A DNA stretch of 21,040 nt from Rhizophagus sp. LPA8_4_AMF (taxonomy: Eukaryota > Glomeromycota > Glomeromycetes > Glomerales > Glomeraceae), in contig JADRCO010001240.1 of the NCBI GenBank assembly GCA_021464525.1, positions 1 to 21,040 on the forward strand, written 5' to 3'. Below, piece after piece: positions 19,800 to 21,040 of the stretch. Each line of letters opens with the position of its first letter. The stretch's first letter is position 1. The position numbers were made by a program, and so were the translations under genes. Under the pieces are notes generated by a model. The model worked only from the letters and a program-made list of their open reading frames with translations, did not search any database and was not told the DNA's origin.

Positions 19800-20165
19800 A
19801 ATAAATTCCTGTCAAAATTTACAAATTAGTTCATGCCAAAATTACAAGATAATTCCTACTAAAATTACAAGTTAATTCCTACTAAAATTATAAATAAATT
19901 TCTGCTAAAATTACAAGATAATTCCTACTAAAATTACAAGTTAATTCCTACTAAATTATAAATAAATAAATGCTAAAATTACGATAATTCCTGCTAAAAT
20001 TACAAGTTAATTTTTACTAAAATTATAAATAAATCTCTGCTAAAATTACGATAATTCCTACCAAAATTACAAGTTAATTCCTGCTAAAATAACAAGTTAA
20101 TTTCTACCAAAATTACGGATTAATTTCTACTAAAATTACAAGTAAATTTTTTGCTAAAATTAAGT
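19800..20165. repeat. Minisatellite, unit about 21-22 bp
   Basis: Degenerate tandem copies of AAAATTACAAGTTAATTCCT(A/G)CT, roughly 16 units, alternating between ACAAGTTAATTCC and ATAAATAAATTTC forms. It lies directly 3' of the six-exon gene and may include its 3' UTR. Confidence 0.9.
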
Positions 20166-20425
20166 ATATTTTAAGTATTATATATATACTTATTTTCTAC
20201 TTAAATGGGCAAAATTCAAGTAGTTTTTAAGTTTAATATAATAGTAATATAAATATATATTAATTGGTTTTTAAATATATTTACTATATATTTTCTTTAT
20301 ACTTAAAATATATCGTAAAAATACTTATATATAATCTAATATGTACCTAAAATATACTTAAATATGGGTGTAAAATAAGTATAAAATAAGTACAAAATAA
20401 GTGTCCCAGATTTTTCACTGGGTAA
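20166..20425. repeat. Repeat end with AAATAAGT subterminal motifs (right copy)
   Basis: AAATAAGT-like words (about 20374-20402) lead into CCCAGATTTTTCACTGGG (20405-20422), which is itself a short hairpin (CCCAG/CTGGG). Its reverse complement aligns with the segment starting at 2117. The two copies face each other. The inner boundary near 20166 is approximate. Confidence 0.5.
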
Positions 20426-20656
20426 AAGAAATCAATATTTAATTTTTTTCACATTCTCGTTATATAAACATTTCTACTTTAAGCATCTTGTCATCATAAC
20501 TTTGTTCTATTTTCAACGAAAAAAGAAAAAAAGAACAAAAGAAAAAAAAAGAAGGGAGTTGTTTATCTATTTTAGACAAATTGTCATATTATTATTTGCC
20601 GTTATAAATTATTGTTACAAAATTTAAACGGTAGATTGCATATTATATGATTTACT
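20426..20656. other. No gene; AT-rich
   Basis: Includes a purine-rich run (about 20515-20555). No coding or repeat structure is evident until the tandem array. The end (about 20630-20656) already resembles part of the 74-bp unit. Confidence 0.5.
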
Positions 20657-20952
20657 AGTATTAATTTAGTTAGTATGATTGCATTTTAACACAAGATTTA
20701 AGCGTATTAAATGATTTACAAGATAAGATTAGTATTAATTTAGTTAGTATGATTGCATTTTAACACAAGATTTAAGCGTATTAAATGATTTACAAGATAA
20801 GATTAGTATTAATTTAGTTAGTATGATTGCATTTTAACACAAGATTTAAGCGTATTAAATGATTTACAAGATAAGATTAGTATTAATTTAGTTAGTATGA
20901 TTGCATTTTAACACAAGATTTAAGCGTATTAAATGATTTACAAGATAAGATT
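20657..20952. repeat. Perfect tandem array, 4 x 74 bp
   Basis: Four copies of a 74-bp unit start at 20657, 20731, 20805 and 20879 and are identical by eye. A degenerate partial copy seems to follow (about 20955-21030). Perfect identity means recent expansion, gene conversion or an assembly artefact. Confidence 0.97.
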
Positions 20953-21040
20953 AGCTATAATTAATAGATGATACCAACTAAATTAAGAATTGTTTGTACT
21001 TGCGTATTGTATGATTACAAGATTAGTTTATTACATTTAA

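Noticed and set aside
1-21040. tRNA, rRNA or CRISPR features
   Set aside because: No cloverleaf, rRNA core sequence or regularly spaced short palindromic array was seen; the tandem arrays present have no spacers.

Overview
This is eukaryotic, very AT-rich nuclear DNA. Many genes are split by short (about 55-90 nt) GT-AG introns, and the intergenic space holds DNA transposons, a LINE and minisatellites. The style (AT content, intron size, hAT, Tnp2 and LINE relics, low-complexity hairpin repeats) fits an arbuscular mycorrhizal fungus of the Glomeromycotina, with Rhizophagus as the best guess. That placement is inference; no species marker was searched.

Layout. Positions 1-2111 (minus) hold a decayed hAT transposase with a BED zinc finger. 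From 2117 rightward runs an AT-rich repeat end. A 5'-truncated LINE fragment (about 2709-4237), with a poly(A) tail and a 17-nt target site duplication, lies inside or beside it. Positions 4300-5100 carry hairpin repeats and a minus-strand, tandemly duplicated exon/intron-like cassette. Positions 5385-8820 (plus) hold a ten-exon Tnp2/CACTA-type transposase that is open apart from one in-frame stop. Positions 9113-9361 (minus) hold a transposase-tail-like exon.

The main host gene is at 9769-14150 (plus): telomerase reverse transcriptase (TERT). I could place 21 exons, about 950 residues, covering the TEN, RNA-binding, RT and C-terminal domains. Every proposed intron has GT/AG ends and phases agree throughout, except for one frame break at a 12-A run in the last exon. 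Downstream are two more hairpin-containing intron-like segments (minus), a MITE-like element, two decayed genes of unknown family, and an intact-looking six-exon gene at 18740-19781 encoding an unrecognised 195-residue protein. The window ends with a roughly 22-bp minisatellite, an inverted copy of the repeat end seen at 2117, and a perfect 4 x 74 bp tandem array.

The most interesting items are: the full TERT gene with its poly(A)-tract frame break and one in-frame, stop-free intron; five short hairpins that all sit just upstream of a minus-strand 3' splice-site-like motif; the repeat ends at 2117 and 20425, which face each other across the whole TERT region; and the new 195-residue gene. The genes do not form one pathway: TERT is a housekeeping gene in a transposon-dense neighbourhood.
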